From the NCBI GenBank assembly GCA_016704275.1, contig JADJAK010000001.1, positions 1-64,000 on the forward strand: DNA of 64,000 nucleotides, written 5' to 3'. The notes beneath the pieces were generated by a model. It searched no databases, had not been told where the DNA came from, and saw nothing but the letters and a program-made list of their open reading frames with translations. This DNA is from Gemmatimonadota bacterium. Its GTDB lineage: Bacteria; Gemmatimonadota; Gemmatimonadetes; Gemmatimonadales; GWC2-71-9. The translations under genes were made by a program, and so were the position numbers. Below, one piece after another: positions 42,248 through 50,347 of this stretch (its first letter is position 1; every line of letters begins with the position of its first letter).

Positions 42248-43083
42248 TGCTCAGAATCGATGCACACCAGCACTTCTGGCAGTACGATCCGGTGCGTGAC
42301 GCCTGGATCAACGACGGCATGGCGGTGTTGCGCCAGGACTTCCTCCCCGCCGACCTCGGCCCGCTGCTCGCCGCCAACGGCATCGACGGCTGCGTGGCCG
42401 TCCAGGCCGACCAGTCGGAGCGTGAGACGCGGTTCCTCCTCGATCTGGCCCGCGACTATCCCTTCATCCGTGGCGTCGTGGGTTGGGTCGACCTCCGCTC
42501 GCCGCAGGTCGGCGATCGCCTCGCGCACTTTGCCGACGACCGACACTTTCGTGGCGTGCGCCACCTGGTCCAGGGCGAACCGGATGACGAGTTCCTGCTC
42601 CAGCCCGACGTGGTGCGCGGCATCGGAGCCCTGACGCCGCTCGGCCTGACCTACGATCTCCTGCTCGTGCCCCGACAGCTCCGAGCCGCCACCCAGCTGG
42701 CCGCCATGCTGCCCGACCAGCGCTTCGTCCTCGATCACATCGCGAAGCCGCCCATCAAGGAGGGCGTGCTCGAGCCATGGGCCAGTGACCTCGGCGCCCT
42801 GGCACTCCACCCGAATGTCTACTGCAAGCTCTCGGGACTGATCACCGAGGCCGAGTGGGGGGCGTGGAAGCCGGCGCAATTGCGGCAGTATCTCGATGTG
42901 GTGGTGGAATCGTTCGGCGTCGATCGCTTGATGTGGGGGTCGGATTGGCCGGTCTGCCTGCTGGCCGGGAGCTACCACGAGGTGCGCGAGGTGATCGCCG
43001 AGTATCTGGTGCGCTTCAGCGTGGATGAGCGGAGCGCGATCTTCGGCGGCAACGCTGCGACCTGCTACGGTCTCGAGGGCTAG
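42247..43083 (+). CDS. amidohydrolase family L-fuconolactonase
   Basis: 278 residues of the COG3618 amidohydrolase branch: metal-binding IDAHQHFWQYDP at the N-terminus, GVVGWVDLRSP, GVRHLVQGEPDD, DHIAKPPIKEG and LMWGSDWPVCLL with the late metal-binding Asp. It would open L-fucono-1,4(5)-lactone to L-fuconate. Members of this group usually act on L-fuconolactone or a close sugar lactone. The start overlaps the FAH stop. Confidence 0.88.
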   Translation: MLRIDAHQHFWQYDPVRDAWINDGMAVLRQDFLPADLGPLLAANGIDGCVAVQADQSERETRFLLDLARDYPFIRGVVGWVDLRSPQVGDRLAHFADDRHFRGVRHLVQGEPDDEFLLQPDVVRGIGALTPLGLTYDLLLVPRQLRAATQLAAMLPDQRFVLDHIAKPPIKEGVLEPWASDLGALALHPNVYCKLSGLITEAEWGAWKPAQLRQYLDVVVESFGVDRLMWGSDWPVCLLAGSYHEVREVIAEYLVRFSVDERSAIFGGNAATCYGLEG

Positions 43084-43086
43084 CCC

Positions 43087-43867
43087 ATGGATCTCGGACT
43101 CGGCGGCAAGGTTGTGGTCGTGACGGGCGGCGCGAAGGGGATCGGTGCGGCGATCATTCAGCTGCCGCGGCCGAGGGAATGACCACGGTGATTGTGGACC
43201 GTGACGAGGCCGCGAGCACCGAGCTCGCCGCCGGGCTTCGGAGCGCGGGCAACATGGTCGAGGTCGTCATCGCATCGCTCGACCGGGCCGAGGCGTGCCG
43301 AGGCGGTCGCGACGGTGATGTCGCGTTGCGGGCGGATCGACGCACTGGTCAACAACGCCGGGGTGAATGACGGGGTGGGGCTGGCGAATGGATCGCCAGC
43401 GGCGTTCGCTGCCTCGCTGGAGCGCAACCTCTCGCACTACTATGCCATGGCCCACCCATGCGTTGCCGGCACTGACGGCAACGCGGGGGTGCATCGTCAA
43501 CATCGCGTCGAAGGTGGCGCTGACGGGGCAGGGTGGGACGTCGGGCTATGCGGCGGCGAAGGGGGCGATCCTCGCGCTCACACGGGAATGGGCCGTCGAG
43601 TTGCTCCCCGCCGGGATCCGAGTCAATGCCGTGGTGCCCGCCGAGGTGATGACACCGCTCTACGAGCAGTGGCTCGCGACGCACCCCGATCCGGCGGCGA
43701 AGCTCGCCGGGATCGTGGCGAAGATTCCGCTTGAACACCGGATGACCACGGCCGAGGAGATCGCGACAACGGTCGTCTTCCTCCTGTCCTCCAAATCGGG
43801 CCACACCACCGGCCAGCAGCTGCACGTGGACGGCGGCTACGTCCACCTCGATCGCGCCATCACCTGA
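43087..43867 (+). pseudogene. SDR oxidoreductase (L-fucose dehydrogenase candidate), three indels
   Basis: Frame pieces together read as a normal SDR of about 260 residues: VVVVTGGAKGIGAAI, NNAG, NIASKVALTGQGGTSGYAAAKG (catalytic Ser, Tyr, Lys) and HVDGGYVHLD. The frame is broken by a missing base near 43159 and extra bases near 43298 and 43455, so it cannot be translated as written. Context suggests oxidation of L-fucose to the lactone. Three indels in 300 bp within otherwise conserved motifs suggest sequence error as much as gene decay. Confidence 0.78.
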
Positions 43868-43903
43868 GCGGTTCCCGCTCGACCCCCTGCGCACAGGACT
43901 GCC

Positions 43904-45200
43904 ATGACTGGCCAGACGGCACCGCTCACGGAACGGCGCTTCCTCGTCCCCCTGATGTTGATCACCTCGCTCTTCTTTCTCTGGGCGCTGGGCGTCAATC
44001 TCAACGACATCCTGATTCCGCACCTCAAGAAGGCGCTCGACCTCACCGACTTCCAATCGTCGTTGATCCAGACCGCCTTCTTCGGCGGCTATTTCCTCGC
44101 GGCATTGCCAGCCGGGTGGCTGATGCGGCGGGTTGGTTACAAGCGCGGCATCCTGACGGGGCTGATGATCTGCGCCACCGGCACGCTGCTCTTTCTCCCG
44201 GCGGCCGCGACGCGTGAATACGGCTTCTTTCTGCTGGCGCTCTTCGTGATGGCGTGCGGTCAGTGCTTCCTCGAGGTCGCCGCCAACCCGTACGTGACGG
44301 TGCTCGGGCCGCCGGAGTCGGCCGCGCGCCGGCTGAATACCGCACAGGCCTTCAATTCCGTCGGTGCGCTGATCACGCCGATCCTCGGCGCGACCTTCAT
44401 CCTCTCCGGCGTCGAGTACTCCCAGGCGCAGCTCGCCGCGATGGGGCCCGAGGCGGTCGAGCCCTACCGGATCACCGAGTCGCAGGCGGTGCGCGGGCCG
44501 TACCTGGTGATCACCGCGATCTTCCTCGTCGTGGCCTTCCTGATCTGGCGCACCGTTGCCCGACGTGGTCGAGGCGGCGCACGATGGTCACGCCGCCGCC
44601 CCGGCCACGGGCAGCATCATGGCGCACGGCAATCTGGTGCGCGGAGTGATCGCGCAGTTCTGCTACGTCGGCGCGCAGGTCGGCGTCGCCTCGTTCGTCA
44701 TCCGCTTTGCGCAACAGGTGGTCCCCGGCACCGCCGAGCGGGCCGCCGCCGGTTTCCTCAAGTACCACCTCCTCGGCTTCATGATTGGCCGCTTCCTCGG
44801 CTCGGCCATCATGCAGACCATTCCGGCACCGCGGATGCTCGCGTTCTTCGCCGCCGGGTCGCTCGCCTGCGCCGTGACCGCGATCTCCACCACCGGCGCG
44901 ATGGCGATCTGGGCGGTGGTCCTGATCGGCTTCTTCCACTCGATCATGTTCCCCACCATCTTCGCCCCGGCACTCGACGGCCTCGGCGCGCACACCAAGT
45001 TCGGCTCTTCGCTGCTGGTCATGTCGATCGTCGGCGGCGCCATCCTCCCCGCGGTGATGGGCTATCTCTCCGACGTCCGCGGCATCCAGACGGCGTTCAT
45101 CGTCCCGGCGCTCTGCTACCTCGTGGTCTTCCACTTCGGTTTCCGCGGCTATCGCCACCCCGGCATCAACGACACGGCCACCCTCGAACCGGCCGCCTGA
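43904..45200 (+). pseudogene. fucP: FucP-type MFS sugar:H+ symporter, one frameshift
   Basis: Twelve-helix MFS sugar permease. N-terminal FLWALGVNLNDILIPHLKKALDLTDFQSSLIQTAFFGGYFLAALPAG is close to L-fucose permease FucP, and CGQCFLEVAANPYVTVLGP is its signature loop. After FLVVAFLIWRT the frame shifts near 44554 and resumes in NLVRGVIAQFCYVGAQVGVASFVIRFAQQ through to a normal C-terminus. Imports the sugar with protons. Only one indel is needed to restore the gene. Confidence 0.85.
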
Positions 45201-45209
45201 GGATTTCCC

Positions 45210-45546
45210 ATGCTGCGACGCTTCTGTCTGACCCTCGACCTGCAGGACGAGCCCGCGCTGATCAAGGAGTACGAGGCGTGGCATCGCGACGTCTGGCCCG
45301 AGGTGCTCGAGTCGCTGCGTGACTCGGGGATCAAGGAGATGACGATCTACCGGCTGCAGAACCGCTCTGCATGATCACGGAGGTGGCCGAGCACTTCTCC
45401 TTCGAGGCGAAGGCGGCGGCCGACCTCCCTCAACGCCCGGGCAGGAATGGGAGGAGATGATGTGGCACTTCCAGCGCCCGCTCCCGTGGGCCAAGCCGGG
45501 CGAGAAGTGGTTGCCGATGGAGCCGATCTTCATCTTCCACGCATGA
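45210..45546 (+). pseudogene. RhaM-type L-fucose/L-rhamnose mutarotase, several indels
   Basis: N-terminal FCLTLDLQDEPALIKEYEAWHRDVWPEVLESLRDSGIKEMTIYRL is the RhaM (DUF718) family start, and the C-terminal WEEMMWHFQRPLPWAKPGEKWLPMEPIFIF is its conserved end. Between them three indels (near 45370, 45433 and 45448) break the frame. The family interconverts sugar anomers to speed catabolism; in fucose operons it acts on fucose. The end overlaps the LutA start (ATGA). Confidence 0.8.
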
Positions 45547-46272
45547 GCGTCGCGCTCTTCATCCCGTGCTACGTCGACCAGCTTCTACCCCAGGTGGCGC
45601 GCGCCACGTTGGCGGTGCTGGAGGCGCGCGGGTGAAGGTCGAGTATCCGCTGGCGCAGACCTGTTGCGGCCAACCGATGGCGAACGCCGGCTGCGAGGGT
45701 GATGCACACGCGGGCCGCGCGGCGCTTCGTCCGAACCTTCGCCGGCTATGACACCATCGTGGCGCCGTCCGGAAGTTGCGTGCAGTACGTCCGGCACCAC
45801 TTCGATGCCCCGCCGCAGACGCCCTGCGCAACAAGTGCGAAGCCGCACCATGGAGCTCTGTGAGTTCCTGCTGACCCTCTCGACGGGCCGCCGATCGATT
45901 TTCCCTATCGGATCGGCGTGCATGTCGGCTGTCATGCCGTGCGCGGCCTCCGCCAGGCCACCGCCTCCGAGCTTGGGCCCGTGCCGGGTGGCGCGCTGCG
46001 TACCTTTCTGCCACGCCCGCGGTGCGGAGGTGGTGCCGCTTGACCGCCCCGACGAGTGCTGCGGATTCGGCGGCTCCTTTGCCGTCGACGAAGCCGCCAT
46101 CTCTGCCCGGATGGGGAGCGACCGCATTGCCGATCACCGCCGCCACGGCGCTCAGGTGTTGGTGAGTGGCGACATGTCGTGCCTGATGCATCTTGACGGG
46201 ATAGTGCGCCGACAGGGCACGCCACTCCCCGTGATGCACATTGCCGAAGTGCTCAACGGCGAACGGCCGTGA
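45543..46272 (+). pseudogene. lutA: LutA: L-lactate utilisation Fe-S/Cys-rich subunit, at least five indels
   Basis: Recognisable LutA blocks occur in three frames: VALFIPCYVDQL at the N-terminus, QTCCGQPMANAGCEGD, TIVAPSGSCVQYVRHHF, IGVHVGCHAVRGLRQA, and DECCGFGGSFAVDEAAISARMG. These hold the CCG cysteine motifs of both CCG domains. At least five 1-bp shifts (near 45631, 45700, 45820, 45845 and 45998, with one more near 45890 possible) break the frame. LutA works with LutB and LutC in L-lactate oxidation. The start overlaps the mutarotase stop and the end overlaps LutB (GTGA). Confidence 0.82.
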
Positions 46273-47636
46273 CGATCACCACGCATCCTGAGGCCGCCGA
46301 GGCGTTCGCGCAGGATGCCGAGCGGACGGCGTGGCACGATCAGGCGCTCTGGTTCGTGCGAGCCAAGCGCGATCAGGTGACCCGCGCGATCCCCGAATGG
46401 GAGGCGCTCCGCACCCTCGCCTCGGGGATCAAGGCGCACACCCTGTCACGGCTCGACGAGTACCTCGAGCAGTTCGAGCGGAACGCATTGGCGAATGGCG
46501 TGGTGGTGCATTGGGCCGCCGATGCCGACGAGCACAATCGGATCGTCCTCGGCATTCTCCGTGATCGCGGCGCGACCCGGCTGGTCAAGAGCAAGTCGAT
46601 GCTCACCGAAGAGTGCCATCTCAATCCCTACCTCGAGGCGCACGGCATCACCGTGGTCGACAGCGACCTGGGCGAGCGGATCGTGCAGCTCGGCCGCGAA
46701 GCGCCAAGCCACATCGTGATGCCGGCGATCCACAAGCGGAAGGCGGAGGTCGGGGCGCTCTTCGCCGAGCACTTCGGCACGTCGCCCGACGAGGACGACC
46801 CGGGGCGATTGGCTGATGCCGCGCGCGGCCCGCTGCGCACGGCACTCTTCGGCGCCGAGGCGGCGTTGACGGGCGTCAACTTCGCGATTGCCGAAACGGG
46901 TGGCATCGTGGTCTGCACCAACGAGGGGAACGCCGACCTCGGCGTCCATCTCGCGCCGCTGCACATCGCCTGCATGGGCATCGAGAAGCTGATCCCGCGG
47001 GTGGCCGATCTCGGCGTCTTCCTCCGGCTGCTGGCGCGGAGTGCCACCGGCCAGCCGATCACCGCGTACAGCTCGCACGTGGTGACACCGCGTGGGCCCG
47101 GCCAGCTCCATCTGGTGATCGTCGACAACGGTCGGAGTGAGCACCTCGGCCGTCCGGAGTTCCGCGAGGCACTCGCCTGCATCCGCTGTGGCGCGTGCCT
47201 CAACACCTGCCCGGTCTATCGTCGGAGCGGGGGACACAGCTACGGCAGCACCATCCCGGGTCCGATCGGCGCGATTCTCTCGCCTGGGATCGACCTGGAG
47301 AAGCACGCGTCGCTGCCGTTTGCGTCGACGCTCTGCGGGTCGTGCGGCGACGTCTGCCCGGTGAAGATCGACATCCCGCAGCAGCTCTACCGCTGGCGGC
47401 AGGTGGTCGGCCGTGCCGGACTCCTCCCCGCTAGGAAGCGACTCACCATGACGCTGCTCGGCGGCGTCTTCGGATCGCGCGCGTGGTATGAATGGTGTGG
47501 CCGAGTGGCGCGGGTGGCCCTGCGCATGGTGCCAGGGTGGTTGGCGCGCCGGACCGCATGGGGACGGGAGCGGGAATTGCCCGTGTGGCCGAAGGAGTCG
47601 TTCCGCGAGTGGTACCAGCGGAGCGGACGCGGATGA
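46269..47636 (+). CDS. lutB: LutB: L-lactate utilisation iron-sulfur subunit
   Basis: 455 residues from the GTG at 46269, overlapping LutA. N-terminal LUD domain (VVHWAADADEHNRIVLGILRDRG; SKSMLTEECHLNPYLEAHGI). C-terminal two 4Fe-4S motifs: ACIRCGACLNTCPVYRRSGGHSYGS and STLCGSCGDVCPVKIDIP, followed by membrane-near basic segments. The intact frame contrasts with LutA. LutABC oxidises L-lactate to pyruvate in the membrane-linked respiratory chain. Its presence at the end of this operon matches L-lactate as pathway product. Confidence 0.92.
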   Translation: MTITTHPEAAEAFAQDAERTAWHDQALWFVRAKRDQVTRAIPEWEALRTLASGIKAHTLSRLDEYLEQFERNALANGVVVHWAADADEHNRIVLGILRDRGATRLVKSKSMLTEECHLNPYLEAHGITVVDSDLGERIVQLGREAPSHIVMPAIHKRKAEVGALFAEHFGTSPDEDDPGRLADAARGPLRTALFGAEAALTGVNFAIAETGGIVVCTNEGNADLGVHLAPLHIACMGIEKLIPRVADLGVFLRLLARSATGQPITAYSSHVVTPRGPGQLHLVIVDNGRSEHLGRPEFREALACIRCGACLNTCPVYRRSGGHSYGSTIPGPIGAILSPGIDLEKHASLPFASTLCGSCGDVCPVKIDIPQQLYRWRQVVGRAGLLPARKRLTMTLLGGVFGSRAWYEWCGRVARVALRMVPGWLARRTAWGRERELPVWPKESFREWYQRSGRG

Positions 47637-48190
47637 GCAGCCGTCAGGAGATCCTCGACGCGGTCCGGCGCAATCGTCCCGATGTGCGGCCACTGCCGGA
47701 CCTTCCGACCGGCGCGGCATTGCCGCATGATGCCGTGGAACGCTTTGCGGCGATGGTCCGCGAGGTCGGTGGCGAGGCGGTGATCACCGGCGACGTGTCG
47801 ACGGCGATCCACGATCGCTACCCGGAGGCGCGCCGAGTCATCTCGATGATGGACGGGGCGCCGTTCACCGATGACTCACTCGACGGAATCGACCTGGTGA
47901 TTGTCTCGGGTGAGCTCGGCGTGGTCGAGAACGGCGCGATCTGGGTCAAGGACTCGGCGATGGGGCATCGGGCGCTGCCCTTCGTGACGATGCATCTGGT
48001 GCTGGTCCTGCGCGCCACGGACCTCGTGGCCGACATGCACGGCGCCTATGCGAAGCTGGGCCTGGAGCGTGACACGCCCGGCTTCGGCGTCTTCATCTCC
48101 GGGCCCTCGAAGACGGCCGACATCGAGCGCGCGCTGGTGATCGGTGCGCAGGGCCCGCGGTCGCTGGTGGTCGTCATCACACCGCCGTAG
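47633..48190 (+). CDS. lutC: LutC: L-lactate utilisation LUD-domain subunit
   Basis: 185 residues from the ATG at 47633 (ATGA overlap with LutB). A LUD-type fold: ITGDVSTAIHDRYPEARRVIS, DLVIVSGELGVVENGAIWVKDS, and GPSKTADIERALVIGAQGPRSLVVVI, where the GPSKTADIE stretch is the family hallmark. It is the third component of the lactate-oxidising complex. The TAG stop lies inside the repeat palindrome at 48187-48214, so its last codon may have been set by the repeat. Confidence 0.9.
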   Translation: MSSRQEILDAVRRNRPDVRPLPDLPTGAALPHDAVERFAAMVREVGGEAVITGDVSTAIHDRYPEARRVISMMDGAPFTDDSLDGIDLVIVSGELGVVENGAIWVKDSAMGHRALPFVTMHLVLVLRATDLVADMHGAYAKLGLERDTPGFGVFISGPSKTADIERALVIGAQGPRSLVVVITPP

Positions 48191-48214
48191 GGGCGACGCA
48201 TGCGTCGCCCCTAC
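48187..48214. repeat. 28-bp perfect palindrome (GTAGGGGCGACGCA and its reverse complement)
   Basis: A perfect dyad whose GTAG supplies the TAG of lutC (48188-48190). It lies between the lutC stop and an imperfect copy at 48254-48281. Confidence 0.85.
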
Positions 48215-48253
48215 GAAAATCGACACTAGCCCGCTGCAAGGATATCCCATTTC

Positions 48254-48281
48254 GTACGGGCGACGCACGCGTCGCCCCTAC
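48254..48281. repeat. imperfect 28-bp palindrome of the GTAGGGGCG family
   Basis: GTACGGGCGACGCA / CGCGTCGCCCCTAC. The right arm carries, on the minus strand, the TAG stop (48278-48280) of the beta-barrel gene. Pairs with the perfect copy 40 bp away. Confidence 0.75.
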
Positions 48282-49231
48282 CATCTCAATCCCACCTTGA
48301 AGCCGACGTCCACCGCCGGCCCGCGCGGCGCGAGGTCCTCGGTGATGCCGATCTGGACCTCAGGCCATCCCTGCTTGAAGTTGACCAGCCCCCCGCATCG
48401 AGCGTCACGTCGCGCCCGTCGACCGACGCCCAGCCAGTCTCCTTCCAGTTCGCCGTCTGGAAGGCGATCGTGGCGAAGAGGGACTGACTCCCGGAGAAGC
48501 GCCAGCGACTGCCAATGAGCCCGCCGAGGAAGGCGCTCTTCTGGTAGGCCGCAAGGGCGCCCTGCGTCGGGGTCCAGCCGGCAGAGAGGCCGGCGTCGAC
48601 AATGATCCGATCGCTCTCCGCCAACCGTGAGGTGAAGGAGCCCGCGATGCCGACCGACTTGCGCCCCCAACCTTCCCCAGAGGCCGTCGCCGTGGGCAGC
48701 GTGACGGTGCCGACCAGCTGGGACCGCCCGAAGCGCCGGCCGGCGCTGAGCCGGAGGTCGCCGAGGAAGGTGCCGGGGCGGGAGCGGTCGATGACGCGGC
48801 CGTCAGGGGAGGGTCTGCGTCCAGCCGAAGGTGTCCTCGGGACGCCGGTTGCGCGCGGGCACCGGCAGCCCGATCAGGTCGTGATACCAGTTGAGGAAGG
48901 CGTCGAGCTTTCCATCGTAGCCGCCACGCACGGAGAGATCCGCCATGAGAAACGCCCTCGGCGACAGATCCCTCGTCACCCACAGGTCCATCTGCAGCAG
49001 TTCCGCGTCAAACAGGTATTCTCGGCGGTCAACCGATGTCCCCGTCTCGATCACATTGCTGTAGTCGGTGACCAACCGCACCCGCCACCCCGGCGCCGCC
49101 CCAACGATCGGCTGCGCGTAGAGCGGTGAGCGGGCGGCAATGATCGGATTGACCGGAACGAACGGCGGCAAATCCTGGGCGGCAACCGGCACCGCGGCGA
49201 GGAAGAGCGCGAAGGCAGGGAGGAGGCGCAT
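48278..49231 (-). pseudogene. exported beta-barrel-like protein (DUF3187-like), two indels
   Basis: N-terminal signal (MRLLPAFALFLAAVPVAA) then alternating beta strands with terminal aromatic residues (LFDAELLQMDLWVTRDLS; LSAGRRFGRSQLVGTVTLP; FLGGLIGSRWRFSGSQSLFATIAFQTA). The fold and length (~317 residues) fit DUF3187-type outer membrane proteins. Two homopolymer changes, an extra C at 48806-48809 and a missing G near 48389-48394, break the frame. The repeat at 48254 supplies its stop. No function known. Confidence 0.7.
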
Positions 49232-49235
49232 CCCG

Positions 49236-49243
49236 GAAAGGTA
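49236..49243 (-). promoter_or_regulatory. TAnnTTT-type box before the beta-barrel gene
   Basis: TACCTTTC on the minus strand ends 4 bp before the ATG at 49231, and GGCGCTACCTTT matches the fabH upstream sequence GGCGCTACATTT. It is a likely leaderless promoter. It overlaps, in the opposite direction, the TATACT box at 49256-49261 of the PAP2 gene, leaving only 36 bp between the two starts. Confidence 0.55.
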
Positions 49244-49255
49244 GCGCCGCACGGC

Positions 49256-49261
49256 TATACT
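49256..49261 (+). promoter_or_regulatory. TATACT -10 box before the PAP2 gene
   Basis: TATACT lies 6 bp before the ATG at 49268, so transcription would begin at or very near the start codon. No SD-like sequence fits in between. Confidence 0.5.
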
Positions 49262-49267
49262 CTAGGA

Positions 49268-49846
49268 ATGCGCCCCGCCACCCGCATCGCCCTCCTCGCG
49301 ACCCTCGCTATCGCCGTCGCCCACCTCGGCGACCAGTACGCCTGGCTCCACCTCGGCAAGCCGGGCGTCTACGACAACGACTTCGGCCGGATGCTGCGGA
49401 TCGTCGGCTACCTCCCGCTCTGGATCCTGATGGCGGTCGCCGTCTGGCTGCACACGAGCGATCGCCGCACCGCCCTGCTGATCGGCGGCATGCCGGCGCT
49501 CGGCGGACTGGCGGCAGAGGTGGCCAAGATCCTGCTGCGTCGAGAACGGCCCAAGTTGCACGATGGCGCCTACTATTTCCGGCCGTTCAACGACCACTTC
49601 TGGTCCACCCGCGATATCGGCCTCCCCTCGTCACACGCCTTCGTGGCGTTCAGTGGCGCCTGGATCCTCTGCCGACTCTACCCCAAAGGGTGGCCGGTCT
49701 GGGTCGGGCTGGCGGCAGGGTGCGCGCTGACGCGCGTGCAAGCCGAAGCGCACTTCCTCTCGGATGTGACGGTGGCGGCAGTGCTGGCGTACGGGATGGT
49801 GGCGTGGTGCTGGGCCAGATGGGGTGCCCCACCAGTGTCATCCTGA
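49268..49846 (+). CDS. PAP2 family phosphatase
   Basis: 192 residues with five to six membrane helices and the three PAP2 motifs: KILLRRERP (K-x6-RP), LPSSHAF (PSxH) and RVQAEAHFLSDV (SRx5H-like, here R-V-x4-H). These form the lipid phosphatase site; substrates are likely phosphatidate or undecaprenyl pyrophosphate type lipids. The last residues (VSS) and TGA stop come from the palindromic element at 49836-49950. Confidence 0.85.
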   Translation: MRPATRIALLATLAIAVAHLGDQYAWLHLGKPGVYDNDFGRMLRIVGYLPLWILMAVAVWLHTSDRRTALLIGGMPALGGLAAEVAKILLRRERPKLHDGAYYFRPFNDHFWSTRDIGLPSSHAFVAFSGAWILCRLYPKGWPVWVGLAAGCALTRVQAEAHFLSDVTVAAVLAYGMVAWCWARWGAPPVSS

Positions 49847-49950
49847 GCGAAGCCCGCGTAGCGGGCGTAGTCGAAGGACCTCTTTCCCAAGGACAGGGAG
49901 AGAGGTCCTTCGACTACGCAGCCGTTCCGGCTGCTCCGCTCAGGATGACA
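49836..49950. repeat. palindromic TGTCATCCTGAGCG-family element, 115 bp
   Basis: TGTCATCCTGAGCG at the left and CGCTCAGGATGACA at the right, with AGTCGAAGGACCTCT / AGAGGTCCTTCGACT inner arms. It lies between the PAP2 gene and the convergent DUF983 gene and forms the stop of PAP2. Confidence 0.85.
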
Positions 49951-49954
49951 CGCC

Positions 49955-50338
49955 TCAGCGCCCGACCCCGTGAACCTTGGCGTCGGGCATCGCCTCGGGG
50001 TGCATCGCCAGGTCAAAGGCAATGAAGAGCATCTTCGAGAACGGATAGAGCACCAGCGGCGCGATCACCATCAATGCCGGCGCACCAAACTGCAGGAAGC
50101 TCCACGGCGGGTTCGGCCAGCTCCGGACGATGATCACCGCCATCGCGATGAAGAGCGTCACTTCCGAGGCCACCAGATTCAGCAGATTGGCGCCGACCCG
50201 ATTCCCTGACGCCAGGGAGTAGCCGCAGTGCGGGCAATCCTGGATCATCTGGACCCAGTAACGAAAGAGCCCACCCCCGCCGCAGTGAGGACAGCGGAGT
50301 CGCAGGGCCCGCGTGATGATGGTGGTGCGTCGATCCAT
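49955..50338 (-). CDS. DUF983 family membrane protein
   Basis: 127 residues with the DUF983 start: a zinc-ribbon-like C-PHCGGGGLFRYW and CPHCGYSL (C-x2-C, C-x2-C), followed by two membrane helices (LFIAMAVIIV; ALMVIAPLVLYPFSKMLFIAFDLAM). DUF983 proteins are often linked to cytochrome oxidase or metallochaperone genes. It is upstream of the TetR gene on the same strand with 9 bp between. Confidence 0.85.
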   Translation of the reverse strand: MDRRTTIITRALRLRCPHCGGGGLFRYWVQMIQDCPHCGYSLASGNRVGANLLNLVASEVTLFIAMAVIIVRSWPNPPWSFLQFGAPALMVIAPLVLYPFSKMLFIAFDLAMHPEAMPDAKVHGVGR

Positions 50339-50347
50339 CCGGACAAC

